A stretch of DNA of 64,000 nucleotides from assembly GCF_026410085.1 (NCBI RefSeq), contig NZ_CP112866.1:2728001-2792000 (forward strand), in the 5' to 3' direction. The notes beneath the pieces are model-generated. The model searched no databases. It was not told the DNA's origin and worked only from the letters and a program-made list of their open reading frames with translations. Source of the stretch: Pseudomonas quebecensis (GTDB lineage Bacteria; Pseudomonadota; Gammaproteobacteria; Pseudomonadales; Pseudomonadaceae). This document shows, piece by piece, positions 35,586-44,442 of the stretch. Both the position numbers and the translations under genes were made by a program. The first letter of the stretch is position 1; each line of letters opens with the position of its first letter.

Positions 35586-38500
35586 ATGGATGCCAAAGCA
35601 CCGGACATCGAACGCGTTTTGCGTGATTTTCGCGATTGCCTGAACACCTTTGATAAATGGGCCGACAGCTTCTGGAGCGTTTCGGCGCTTGAGGTCGAGC
35701 AGATCTTTAAAGTGGGGGAAGACGTTGCGCTGATCGCACCGGCTTCGTCCAGAAAACCCAACGCGGTTGTTGCCCGGTGTGATGCCCAGGGCTCGTTGAC
35801 CCTGGTGCACCTGTTTGAAAGCACCCGCTTCGTGCCAATCGGCAACACCCCGGTGATGCTGCAAGCCTTGGCCGCGGATGGCAGCGCGATGGGCACGCCC
35901 ATTCATCACACCATCGGCCCCAGCGGCATTCTGGAACTCAAGGACTGCACCCGCGACCAGACTTACCAGATCACTTTTTATCCCAACGTTTCCACAGATC
36001 ATCTCAAGGCGCTGTACGCGTCTTATCAATCGGTGATCTCAGGGCTGGAAACGGACCTGCGCGATGAGTGGGCGAAGACCTTCAAACCCCAATGGGACGA
36101 TTTTGCCAACGCCACTTCGCTCGAACGCAGCGCCATGCAAGGCGGGGCGTTTTCAAGTGGCTTGGCCAAGGCGCTATACAACCTGTGGGACAACGTTACG
36201 CAGCTGTATGACCTGCTATCGGATCTCAAGGCCAACAGCGAAAAGCTGTTGGCGTACATCTCCCAAGCCGAACTCGATGAGCTGCTGGCGCTGGGCAGCG
36301 ACGCGATTGCCAACGGGTTGCTGCTGCTCAGTGATGAACCGCTGCTGTTTATCTACTTGTCGGCGATGGTCAGTTGGATGCGCCTGCTGCCGCCGCCCGA
36401 GATGTACGAACTGGCAGGCGAGATTACCGGTGAGGTGCTGATCAATCTGCTGTTGATCTGGGCGACGGCAGGCACAGGCGTGGTACTGCGCCTGGGGGCT
36501 CAGACGCTGAGCACCATCAAGTCCGCACGGGCAAGGGGCTTGTTGGAATTGCTTGCCAGTCACCTTAAGGGGCCGGGGCTAGAACCCCATGTCACAGCGG
36601 CCCGGCCATTGCTGCTGGGCAGCGCGGCGACGCCGATCAAGGAGGTGCCGGTGGGGCCGCTGAAGGTTTGGGACCAATGGGTTTCCAACCCGGTGATAGC
36701 GGCGCGCGACAAGACGCAGAGGACGGTGTTGGTGCGGCAGGAGCCTGTAGACGACACGCCGCTCGTGGCGACCAATCCTAAGGGCGATGCGGCGGTTTCT
36801 TCGGATAAGACCGTTACTAACGGCTGCCCGGTGTCGATGGTTACCGGGGAGGAACTGCTGACCCTGACCGATGGCACGTTGGACGGGATTTTGCCGTTTG
36901 AATGGACGCGACTGTATCGCACCAGTGCGGTGGAAGTGGATGTCGGGTTGGGGTTTGGCTGGAGCCATGCGTTGGCGCAGCGGCTTTGTGTGTCGGGCGA
37001 TTCGGTGGTGTGGACGGATCATGAGAACCGGTCGATCACCCTGCCCTTGCCCACGGTTGCTCGACCTGCAATCACCAATAGCTTGGCCGAAGCGGCGATC
37101 TATTTAGGCTCATCACCGGATGAATTGGTGCTGGCGCAGGCGTCACGGTTTTATCACTTTCGCGATGGCGCATTGGTCTCGATCAGCGATGCGTATGACA
37201 ACCGCCTGCGTATTGCTCGGGATTTTTCCGGGCGCATCGAGCGGGTGGATAACGGGGTGGGTCGCTCGTTGTTTCTGCGCTACTCGTCCGGTCGCATCGC
37301 CGCGGTGGACTACCAGGTCCAGCGCGCCAAGGAGCATGAACCTTACGAATGGATCACCGAGCAGAACGTTGTTTCCTACGCCTATGACGACCTGGGCCGA
37401 CTGGTTTCGGCGACCAATGCCGTCGGTGAAAGCGAGGTGTACCGCTACGACGAGCAGCACGTCATTGTGGAGCGCGGCCTGGCCGGTGGGGCGAGTTTCT
37501 TCTGGGCGTGGGAACGCTCCGGCAAGGCCGCCCGCTGCGTGCGGCACTGGGCCAGTTTCTCGCAGATGGACACGCGGTATGTGTGGGGCGATGACGGCCA
37601 GGTCACGGTGCACAACGCCGATGGCAGCCAGGAAGTGTATGTCCACGATGACCGCGCACGCCTGGTGCAACGTATCGATCCCGATGGCGCGCAGCACTTC
37701 AAATCCTACGACGAAAAAGGCCGGCTGACAGTCGAGCAGGACCCGCTGGGGGCGGTGACGGCGTATCAGTACGACGAAGCCGGACGCTTGGTGGCGTTGT
37801 TTCCTGGGGATGATGAGCCAACAACCTACGAGCATGACAACGGTTTCGTACGGGTGGTGCGCCGGGGTGAGGCGGTTTGGAAGTACGAGCGCAATGACCA
37901 GGGCGATGTCACCCGTAGGATTGATCCCGATGGGCATGTCACGGATTACAGCTACAACAAATACGGACAACTGACCGGGGTTTGGTACCCCGACCACAGC
38001 TGCCATCGCTTGGTGTGGAATGAACGCGGGCAACTGGTTGAAGAGCAGTTGCCGAACGGTGGCAGTAAGCGCTATCGCTATGACGACCTGGGCCGCGAAG
38101 TGGCCCGCGAGGATGAATTCGGCGCGCTGACCCAGTATCAGTGGGACAGCGTGGGTCGATTGGTTCGCGTGGTGCTGCCCGGTGGGGCGTGTCGGGAATA
38201 CAGCTACAACCCCTACGGAAAAATCACCGCCGAACGCGATGAACTCGGCCACGTCACCCGCTACGACTACGCCGACGGCCTGCACCTGATCAGCCGCCGC
38301 CTCAACGCCGATGGCACTCAGGTCAACTACCGCTACGACAACGTGCGGTTGTTGCTGACCGAAATCGAAAACGAAGTCGGCGAAACCTACCAACTCGACT
38401 ACCACCCCAACGGCCTGATCCGGCAGGAAACCGGCTTCGACGGCCAACGCACCGCGTACACCTACGACCTCAACGGCCACCTGCAGGAAAAGACCGAACA

Positions 38501-40382
38501 CGGCGACGACGGCAGTCAGCGCATTACCCGTTATGCGCGCGACCACGCCGGTCGCCTCGTACGAAAAACCCTGCCCGATGGCAACAAGGTCGATTACACC
38601 TACGACCGCCAAGGCAATCTCCTCAGCGTCAACGACGGTCACTGGGCGTTGGCCTACGAATACGACCGCCAAAACCGCCTCATCGCCGAACACCAGGGCT
38701 GGGGCACCCTGCGCTACGGCTACGACGCCTGCGGCCAGCTCAAACATTTGCGCCTGCCGGACAACAACCGCGTGGTGTTCAACCACGACAAGGGCGGGCA
38801 TCTCGCCACCGTCGAACTCAACGGCAAACCGCTGACCTCACACCTGTTCAGCAAAGGCCGCGAATATCAGCGCCAACAAGGCCAACTGCTCAGCCACTAC
38901 CACTACGACGACCAGCAGCGCCTGCACGCCCACGCCGTCACCCACCAGACCCACCCGCTCTACCAGCGCCAATACGACTACGACCAAGCCGGCAACCTCA
39001 CCCGCCTGCTCGACACCCGCAAAGGCGAACACCACTACCGCTACGACCCGCTCCAACGCCTGACCCGCGCCGATCATTCCCACGACGTACAGGAGCGTTT
39101 CGCCCACAACCCGGCCGGCAACCTGCTGATGCAAAACCGCCCCGGCCCCGACATCGTCGCCGGCAACCGCCTGATGATCCAGGGCGACCGCCACTACACC
39201 TACGACGCCTTCGGCAACCTGATCCAGGAACGGCGTGGCAAGGCCCATCAACTCGTCACCGAATACCGTTATGACAGCCAGCACCGGCTGATCGAAATCG
39301 CCCAGCCTAACGGCCAAACCGCCAGCTACCGATACGACCCGTTTGGGCGACGCATCAGTAAGACAGTCGATGGCATAACGACAGAGTTTTTCTGGCAAGG
39401 CGACAAGCTGATTGCCGAACACCAGGCCGACCGCCATCGCAGTTACCTCTACGAACCCGACAGCTTTCGGCCGTTGGCGCTTTTAGAAGGCTTCGGCCCC
39501 AAAGAGACAAAACCCTACCACTACCAACTCGACCACCTCGGTACACCCCAGGAACTCACCACCCCCGAGGGCGATATCGTCTGGTCCGCCCACTACCGCG
39601 CCTACGGCGAAATCGCCCGCCTCGACGTAGGCAAACTCGACAACCCGCTGCGCTTCCAGGGCCAATACTTCGACAAAGAAAGCGGTCTGCATTACAACCG
39701 CCATCGCTACTACAATCCGGATATCGGCCGCTACCTGACGCCGGACCCGGTGAAGTTGGCGGGTGGGATTAATGGGTATCGGTATGTGCCTAATCCGACG
39801 GGATGGGTGGATCCGCTGGGGTTGAACTCTTGTCCCGGTGCGCAAGGTTGCAATCCAACCTCTGCAGCTCAAAACTCTGCGGAAAGAGTCAATCACAGAG
39901 AACCAGACTTACCGAAACTGACACGCCTGGAGCGACAGGCGAGGATTGATGAGCTTGCAGAGTCAAACATGCACCGACAGTTATCGAAACTGGAGACTTC
40001 AATTCCCGGAGCACACTTCTTAGAAAAACACGGAGCTCAGACATCATTAGAATCCCAGCTTGATCGTGTAGAAACAGCTAGGAACCCCAGCACCGGCGAA
40101 ATCGAGATCTTCGAAAGAGGTAGAAGAGCGGGACAGCCTAGACTTCCAAGCGCAGCTACGCACTTCCTTAGCCATAGAGATCAATTCAATGCAATAGAAC
40201 GAGCAATTTTAATATTCAACCTAAATGGCAGAGCGACATCCCCAAGACCGATGGACATGGGAAAAATTGTCGGCGAGGGCTATAAGAGAGAGGGTCTTGA
40301 ATATGGAGAGCAGTCAAAAGCCATTGTACATTTAAACAGAGAAGGAAAACCAATCACTGCTTATACGGAGTTTGAACAATGA
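35586..40382 (+). CDS. Rhs polymorphic toxin with C-terminal RNase A-like (CdiA-CT type) domain
   Basis: About 1598 residues from ATG 35586; the frame is open further and TTG 35550 is an alternative. The N-terminal third is helical with two hydrophobic stretches near residues 250-320 and no PAAR domain. A DUF6531-type entry (GCPVSMVTGEELLTLTDGTL) precedes about 25 YD repeats forming the Rhs shell. The core ends with the self-cleaving motif PDPVKLAGGINGYRYVPNPTGW...DPLGL near residue 1412. The remaining 186 residues differ in composition and form the toxin. H1477/H1482 in HFLEKH, R1494, and T1591/Y1593 in PITAYTEF resemble the His-Arg-Thr-Tyr set of RNase A-like CdiA toxins. The overlapping next gene is the immunity gene. 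No VgrG, Eag or other secretion gene is nearby. Confidence 0.85.
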   Translation: MDAKAPDIERVLRDFRDCLNTFDKWADSFWSVSALEVEQIFKVGEDVALIAPASSRKPNAVVARCDAQGSLTLVHLFESTRFVPIGNTPVMLQALAADGSAMGTPIHHTIGPSGILELKDCTRDQTYQITFYPNVSTDHLKALYASYQSVISGLETDLRDEWAKTFKPQWDDFANATSLERSAMQGGAFSSGLAKALYNLWDNVTQLYDLLSDLKANSEKLLAYISQAELDELLALGSDAIANGLLLLSDEPLLFIYLSAMVSWMRLLPPPEMYELAGEITGEVLINLLLIWATAGTGVVLRLGAQTLSTIKSARARGLLELLASHLKGPGLEPHVTAARPLLLGSAATPIKEVPVGPLKVWDQWVSNPVIAARDKTQRTVLVRQEPVDDTPLVATNPKGDAAVSSDKTVTNGCPVSMVTGEELLTLTDGTLDGILPFEWTRLYRTSAVEVDVGLGFGWSHALAQRLCVSGDSVVWTDHENRSITLPLPTVARPAITNSLAEAAIYLGSSPDELVLAQASRFYHFRDGALVSISDAYDNRLRIARDFSGRIERVDNGVGRSLFLRYSSGRIAAVDYQVQRAKEHEPYEWITEQNVVSYAYDDLGRLVSATNAVGESEVYRYDEQHVIVERGLAGGASFFWAWERSGKAARCVRHWASFSQMDTRYVWGDDGQVTVHNADGSQEVYVHDDRARLVQRIDPDGAQHFKSYDEKGRLTVEQDPLGAVTAYQYDEAGRLVALFPGDDEPTTYEHDNGFVRVVRRGEAVWKYERNDQGDVTRRIDPDGHVTDYSYNKYGQLTGVWYPDHSCHRLVWNERGQLVEEQLPNGGSKRYRYDDLGREVAREDEFGALTQYQWDSVGRLVRVVLPGGACREYSYNPYGKITAERDELGHVTRYDYADGLHLISRRLNADGTQVNYRYDNVRLLLTEIENEVGETYQLDYHPNGLIRQETGFDGQRTAYTYDLNGHLQEKTEHGDDGSQRITRYARDHAGRLVRKTLPDGNKVDYTYDRQGNLLSVNDGHWALAYEYDRQNRLIAEHQGWGTLRYGYDACGQLKHLRLPDNNRVVFNHDKGGHLATVELNGKPLTSHLFSKGREYQRQQGQLLSHYHYDDQQRLHAHAVTHQTHPLYQRQYDYDQAGNLTRLLDTRKGEHHYRYDPLQRLTRADHSHDVQERFAHNPAGNLLMQNRPGPDIVAGNRLMIQGDRHYTYDAFGNLIQERRGKAHQLVTEYRYDSQHRLIEIAQPNGQTASYRYDPFGRRISKTVDGITTEFFWQGDKLIAEHQADRHRSYLYEPDSFRPLALLEGFGPKETKPYHYQLDHLGTPQELTTPEGDIVWSAHYRAYGEIARLDVGKLDNPLRFQGQYFDKESGLHYNRHRYYNPDIGRYLTPDPVKLAGGINGYRYVPNPTGWVDPLGLNSCPGAQGCNPTSAAQNSAERVNHREPDLPKLTRLERQARIDELAESNMHRQLSKLETSIPGAHFLEKHGAQTSLESQLDRVETARNPSTGEIEIFERGRRAGQPRLPSAATHFLSHRDQFNAIERAILIFNLNGRATSPRPMDMGKIVGEGYKREGLEYGEQSKAIVHLNREGKPITAYTEFEQ

Positions 40383-40738
40383 AAAACAAACCAGATCTAC
40401 AGATACTACAAGGACTGTTATTTACTTACTGCATAGAAAACACAACAAATTTAGAGCGAGAAAAAATCATTGTATCAAAAAACGTAAACGACGAAACGGA
40501 ACTTTCAGAACTTTTTAATACTTTAACCAAGCCAGAATTCTTATCATACAAAGAAGATGAGCAGCTTTGGTTCATAGAAACTATCAAGCATTATTTATCA
40601 ACAGATCAAGACTTTGAATCTGTTTTCCACTTGTTCGACACTTACTTCAACGACGACATAATCGACAAGAGGAGCTTCATGAAAACATTACTTAACTGCC
40701 TTATTAGTTACCAAAAAGAAGCTGCGCTAAAAGTTTGA
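40379..40738 (+). CDS. immunity protein for the Rhs toxin (predicted)
   Basis: A 119-residue acidic, AT-rich gene product with no signal peptide or membrane segment. Its ATG overlaps the Rhs stop codon (ATGA), the standard arrangement for a cognate immunity gene. The composition, rich in Asn, Lys, Glu and Asp with AT-rich codons, differs sharply from the surrounding chromosome and from the Rhs core, pointing to horizontal exchange together with the toxin tip. No family is recognised from sequence alone; the function rests on position. It should bind and neutralise the 186-residue C-terminal toxin. Confidence 0.7.
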   Translation: MKNKPDLQILQGLLFTYCIENTTNLEREKIIVSKNVNDETELSELFNTLTKPEFLSYKEDEQLWFIETIKHYLSTDQDFESVFHLFDTYFNDDIIDKRSFMKTLLNCLISYQKEAALKV

Positions 40739-40800
40739 AAACGGCGTTGAAGTTGATCTTATAAACCAACACCGCCCTTGCTGATAAGCCGCATTCACCG

Positions 40801-40834
40801 GTAGCGAGCTTGCTCGCTACGCAGGGCAAGCCTG
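40801..40834. repeat. REP-like palindrome plus 16-bp direct repeat (left copy)
   Basis: GTAGCGAGC and GCTCGCTAC (40801-40820) form a 9-bp stem, followed by ACGCAGGGCAAGCCTG at 40819-40834. The 16-mer recurs exactly at 41961-41976, in the same orientation, after the second immunity gene. The palindrome is of the Pseudomonas REP type. It abuts the point where Rhs core homology of the orphan tip begins (40842). The 60 bp between it and the first immunity gene hold nothing recognisable. Confidence 0.65.
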
Positions 40835-40837
40835 TTC

Positions 40838-41488
40838 CACAGCGCCTACGGCGAAATCGTCCGCCTCGACGTAGGCAACCTCGACAACCCCCTGCGCTTC
40901 CAGGGCCAATACTTCGACAAAGAAAGCGGTCTGCATTACAACCGCCATCGCTACTACAATCCGGATATTGGTCGCTACCTCCCGCCGGACAGGGTGAAGT
41001 TGGCGGGTGGGATTAACGCCTACCAATACGTGCCTAACCCTACCGGGTGGGTGGATCCGCTGGGGCTAAGCCCATGCCCTGGTGAAGATAAATGCAAGCC
41101 GAACAGCAATGCTGACAACTATTTTATAAAAACTACTGTCGACAAAAGAACACCGCTAAGCCAAATCAGCACAAACAATGCGCCTGTAATGGGCTACCAC
41201 AAGGAAATTTATGCTAACAAACCTATTAAGCCGGAAGAAACCACTCAAAAATGGGAAAAGTTTCTAGGGCCTGGGCCACATTCAAACATCCACCCAAGAA
41301 CGGGCACCCCTGATAGTGACAGAATAGTTTCTAGCGACGCGGAAAGAAGTATTCGCTACGGCGCTCATGAGATGAACAGTAAGCCGAGCAAACATCACTA
41401 TCATGAGGAAGCGTGGACGCTAGAGCTTAAAAGCAACACAATGAACGTGGATAACACAGTTGTCAGAGTCCCACTATCGAAGAAGTGA
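40838..41488 (+). pseudogene. orphan Rhs tip: core fragment plus a different toxin domain
   Basis: The frame is open from 40805 but has no ATG; the first plausible start, GTG 40994, lacks a proper ribosome site. Residues from 40842 reproduce the end of the Rhs core: 40842-41065 aligns without gaps to 39598-39821. The key motif is PPDRVKLAGGIN rather than PDPVKLAGGIN, so the first self-cleavage aspartate is kept but the following Pro is Arg. After DPLGL comes a 142-residue domain unlike that of the full protein, with RSIRYGAHEMNS and KHHYHEEAW, a histidine/glutamate-rich pattern suggestive of a metal-dependent or nuclease active site. It is best read as a silent toxin cassette that can recombine onto the upstream Rhs gene. 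The toxin family is not identified. Confidence 0.75.
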
Positions 41489-41489
41489 A

Positions 41490-41873
41490 ATGAAAATACA
41501 TATTACCGAAGCATTTTCTGTGAAAGGCACTTTATATGTGAAATTCCAATCGCCATCTGGAAATGCCACTGCGCTATGGAGCGGAAACGCTCCAGAGAAC
41601 AATGAAATTCTGGATGTGGAATTCGATCTGGATGATGTTTTTTCCTGGGGGAAGAACATCAAGCTTTCGAACAAGAAAACACCACATATCACCACTCTAA
41701 ATGGCGTCACCCAAATAACGGCTGAGATGATTAAAAATCAGGGTGAAGAATGTGCAGCATTAAAAATCAACGACTCAATCATCCTTATTGACCTTGAGAA
41801 ACCGATAGCTGAAAAAACAGGTTGGGTTCAAGTGAGCACAGCAAGAATCCGGCTCTACCCCACGAGTATCTGA
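41490..41873 (+). CDS. predicted immunity protein for the orphan Rhs tip
   Basis: A 127-residue soluble protein starting at ATG 41490, one base after the stop of the orphan tip. Beta-rich sequence (VKGTLYVKFQSPSGNATALW, DVEFDLDDVFSWGKNIKLS) with AT-rich codon use, like the first immunity gene. No known family is recognised. Its tight spacing to the tip makes it the cognate immunity gene; keeping it expressed would protect against siblings that carry the active second toxin. No separate promoter was identified. Confidence 0.7.
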   Translation: MKIHITEAFSVKGTLYVKFQSPSGNATALWSGNAPENNEILDVEFDLDDVFSWGKNIKLSNKKTPHITTLNGVTQITAEMIKNQGEECAALKINDSIILIDLEKPIAEKTGWVQVSTARIRLYPTSI

Positions 41874-41942
41874 ACGATACTTGAGTTCACACCACCACTA
41901 TCTATCTCCAAACATAGGCGACAGCGCTTAAAACCACGTTTA

Positions 41943-41977
41943 GGGCTGCTACGCAGCCCAACGCAGGGCAAGCCTGC
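41943..41977. repeat. REP-like hairpins plus 16-bp direct repeat (right copy)
   Basis: GGGCTGC-TAC-GCAGCCC at 41943-41959 is a 7-bp stem, followed by ACGCAGGGCAAGCCTG at 41961-41976, identical to the left copy at 40819-40834. A second small stem GCAGG/CCTGC (41963-41977) overlaps it. It lies between the second immunity gene and the convergent peptidase gene and could also help terminate both transcripts. Confidence 0.6.
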
Positions 41978-42025
41978 TCACCACAAAAAAGCTCAACTGT
42001 AGGTGTCAGCGGGCCTAACGTCCGG

Positions 42026-43255
42026 TCACCGCTTCGCCAGCTCCATAATCATTCGACTCAACAAATAAACGCGCGGCACCACGCTCTCCACCTCCGCATA
42101 TTCCTCCGGGGTATGGATATTGCCGCCGACAATACCAAACCCATCCAGCGTCGGCGTTCCCACCCCGGCGGACAGGCTGGCGTCCGCCGCGCCGCCACTG
42201 CCTTCAATGGTCAACTTTTTACCCAACTCCCCATAAATCCCCTGGGCTATCGCCACTAATTTGTCCGACTCCGGCGTCTGCGGCATGGGCGGCAGGCCGC
42301 GTTTGAGAGTGGTGGTGACTTCGGTTTCCGGGATCAGTTTGTCGGCCGATACTCGCGCGAGGTCTTTTTCAATACGGTCGAATTCCTCCGGCAGCGCCGC
42401 GCGTACATCCGCCTTGGCCATGGCGTGATCGGGGATGACGTTGGTGCGGTCGCCGGCCTGGAGCACGGTAAAGTTGATGGTGGTTTTCTTTTCGGCATCC
42501 CCAAGTTTGCCCAGTTGCAGGACCTGGTGCGCGGCTTCCATGGCGGCGTTGCGGCCCAATTCCGGGGCGACGCCGGCATGGGCGGCCTTGCCCTTGACGT
42601 CGACCAGCGCCGTGGCGCTGCCTTTGCGCCATACCACCAGGCCATCGGCCGGGCGGCCGGGTTCGAGGTTCAAGGTGACGTCGTGGGTCTTGGCGGTGGT
42701 GCGGATCAGTTCCGACGCTATGTCCGAGCCGGTCTCTTCGCTGGCGTCGAGCAGGAAAGTGATCTGCGCATAGTCCTTGAAGCCCTGGTTTTTCAGGACT
42801 TTGAGCGCATAGATACCGGCGACAATACCGCCCTTATCATCCATCACCCCAGGGCCATAGGCGCGACCGTCCTTGATATGGAACGGGCGCTCGGCCGCCG
42901 AGCCCTCCTTGAACACCGTGTCCATGTGCGCCATCAGCAGGATTTTGGCCTTGCCAGTCCCCTTGAGAGTCGCAATCACATGGCTGCTGTCGGCGGCGGC
43001 ATCCGGCACCCGCTCAATGTTGAAGCCCAGTTGCTTGAGCTCTTCGACCGCAATGTCGCTGACGTGGGTCAGGCCCGGGCCATAGCCTGAACCGGAATCG
43101 ATATTGACCAGGCGCTCCAGCAGTCGCAGGGCCTCGGCCTTGTATTGTGCGGCGTCCGCGTGGATCGGCTTATAAAGTTCGGCGCTGTAGGCAGGTACGG
43201 CGAAGGACATAGCCAGGGTGGCCGCCAGGAGGGTGCGCGGGAAGTTGAAATGCAT
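42026..43255 (-). CDS. M20 metallopeptidase, glutamate carboxypeptidase (CPG2) type
   Basis: A 409-residue secreted zinc peptidase from ATG 43255, chosen for the AAGGA 7 nt upstream and the signal peptide that follows (LLAATLAMSFAVPAYSAEL). The two-zinc site is intact: LLMAHMDTVF, AYGPGVMDDKGGIVAG, DASEETGSD and NLEPGRPADGLV, with the distal GGNIHTPEEYAEVESVV histidine. The lid or dimerisation domain contains GKAAHAGVAPELGRNAAMEA. CPG2-type enzymes remove C-terminal glutamate from folates and N-acyl glutamates in the periplasm. The upstream in-frame extension is non-coding. Confidence 0.9.
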   Translation of the reverse strand: MHFNFPRTLLAATLAMSFAVPAYSAELYKPIHADAAQYKAEALRLLERLVNIDSGSGYGPGLTHVSDIAVEELKQLGFNIERVPDAAADSSHVIATLKGTGKAKILLMAHMDTVFKEGSAAERPFHIKDGRAYGPGVMDDKGGIVAGIYALKVLKNQGFKDYAQITFLLDASEETGSDIASELIRTTAKTHDVTLNLEPGRPADGLVVWRKGSATALVDVKGKAAHAGVAPELGRNAAMEAAHQVLQLGKLGDAEKKTTINFTVLQAGDRTNVIPDHAMAKADVRAALPEEFDRIEKDLARVSADKLIPETEVTTTLKRGLPPMPQTPESDKLVAIAQGIYGELGKKLTIEGSGGAADASLSAGVGTPTLDGFGIVGGNIHTPEEYAEVESVVPRVYLLSRMIMELAKR

Positions 43256-43304
43256 GAACCGATCCTTGTTTGTTGTTGAAGGGTGCAAGCCACACCCTAC
43301 CCCA

Positions 43305-44363
43305 CTAGACCGACCGCAACCAACTCCCCTGCGCCGCGCTGACTCGGTTACGCCCGGTGTTCTTGGCCTGGTACAACGCCAGGTCAGCGTCGTTGAGCCA
43401 ACTGATGGAGTCGGCATGCCCTGGCTGATACGGCGCCAGGCCGATACTCAGGCTCGCGCGCAATGTAGGGTCCTGGGCGTAGGCCAATGCGTTGAAGCGG
43501 TCGCGCAAGGCATCCATGACCTCGGTGGCGCGGTTGAGCGGCATGTCCGGCAGGATCACGCAGAACTCGTCGCCGCCATAGCGCCCGGCCTGGTCGGTGA
43601 TGCGCAGGTTCTGGCGCAGCACTTTGCTGAGCTGGCGCAACACGATGTCACCGGTGACGTGGCCGTAGGTGTCATTGATAAGCTTGAAGTGATCGATGTC
43701 GATCAGGGCAATCGCCGCCCCTCGCTGCTCGGCACGGCAGCGCTGGAACTCGATCTCCAACTGATCTTTCCACGCCCCGTGGTTGAGCAGCCCGGAGAGG
43801 CTGTCGGTGCGGCTCAAGGCCAGCAACTCGCGCTTGTGTCGGGACAGGCTCTGGGCCTGGCGATAGCAGATCCAGCCAAGTACCAGCGGGTACACCATCA
43901 GAATCGGCAGGCAGGCATACAACTGCGCCTGGGTGGTAACAGCAATGAACGCCGGCGCAATCAACCACCACGCCGCAGCGACGCCCAAGGCCTGTGCGCA
44001 CCAGCCGGCAAATACGAAACGCGGCCCGCCGATGGACACGTTATTCATCGACATCATCGACAGCACGGTGACACTGGGCAGCGGATTGAAGTGCATGGCG
44101 CCGACCCAGAAACCGCCGCAGAACGAATCGAACAGCAGGTGACGACGCTCACTGCGCAGGGTCTGGCTGGCGCGAAGGGTCAATTGGAAGGACAGATGGG
44201 GCCAGACAAATGCATTGATCAGCATCCAGGCCCACACCCACGCAGGCGGGTTAAGGGGGTACATGGCGAACACCACGCACACAACGCCCAAGGCCATTCC
44301 GAAGGCGCGAGTCTTGTGAAGGCGAATGGCGAGCGGAAGTCCTTTTCCTCCGATGGCGGGCAT
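43305..44363 (-). CDS. MASE2-GGDEF diguanylate cyclase
   Basis: A 352-residue membrane enzyme making cyclic di-GMP from two GTP. The N-terminal MASE2 sensor domain (about 15-180) has several hydrophobic helices, including NPPAWVWAWMLINAFVWPHL and NNVSIGGPRFVFAGWCAQALG. The C-terminal GGDEF domain has the intact active site RYGGDEF with GGDEF at 263-267. The inhibitory I-site R254-x-x-D257 lies exactly five residues before it, so product feedback is expected. The organisation matches AdrA/DgcC, which promotes cellulose or biofilm in other bacteria. The signal sensed by MASE2 is unknown. It is not clearly linked to its neighbours. Confidence 0.92.
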   Translation of the reverse strand: MPAIGGKGLPLAIRLHKTRAFGMALGVVCVVFAMYPLNPPAWVWAWMLINAFVWPHLSFQLTLRASQTLRSERRHLLFDSFCGGFWVGAMHFNPLPSVTVLSMMSMNNVSIGGPRFVFAGWCAQALGVAAAWWLIAPAFIAVTTQAQLYACLPILMVYPLVLGWICYRQAQSLSRHKRELLALSRTDSLSGLLNHGAWKDQLEIEFQRCRAEQRGAAIALIDIDHFKLINDTYGHVTGDIVLRQLSKVLRQNLRITDQAGRYGGDEFCVILPDMPLNRATEVMDALRDRFNALAYAQDPTLRASLSIGLAPYQPGHADSISWLNDADLALYQAKNTGRNRVSAAQGSWLRSV

Positions 44364-44442
44364 GATGAGGACAATCCTGGAGGAATGCCTGGAGTCTATC
44401 AGGGCACCGGCAAATTGCCACTACTGCTGACAGGGACGTTGC

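Noticed and set aside
37143..38801. A 552-codon open frame antisense to the Rhs gene
   Set aside because: It mirrors the YD-repeat coding pattern of the Rhs gene; its Val/Ala/Gly-rich translation has no domain and no ribosome site. Long antisense frames are expected in GC-rich repeats.
37200..39700. Many similar short repeats that could suggest a CRISPR or tandem DNA array
   Set aside because: They are in-frame YD repeats of the Rhs shell with varying spacing and sequence, not identical repeats with spacers.
40994..41488. GTG 40994 as a genuine start for a short Rhs-tip protein
   Set aside because: There is no spaced ribosome site, and homology to the Rhs core continues upstream in the same frame to 40842, so the segment is a displaced 3' fragment.
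40379..41977. A prophage or insertion sequence as the cause of the AT-rich patch
   Set aside because: No transposase, integrase or phage structural gene is present; the AT-rich segments are exactly the toxin tips and immunity genes.
42026..43417. Longer start for the M20 peptidase at 43417
   Set aside because: The extra 54 residues are Arg/Thr/Gly-rich and precede an ideal ribosome site plus signal peptide starting at 43255.
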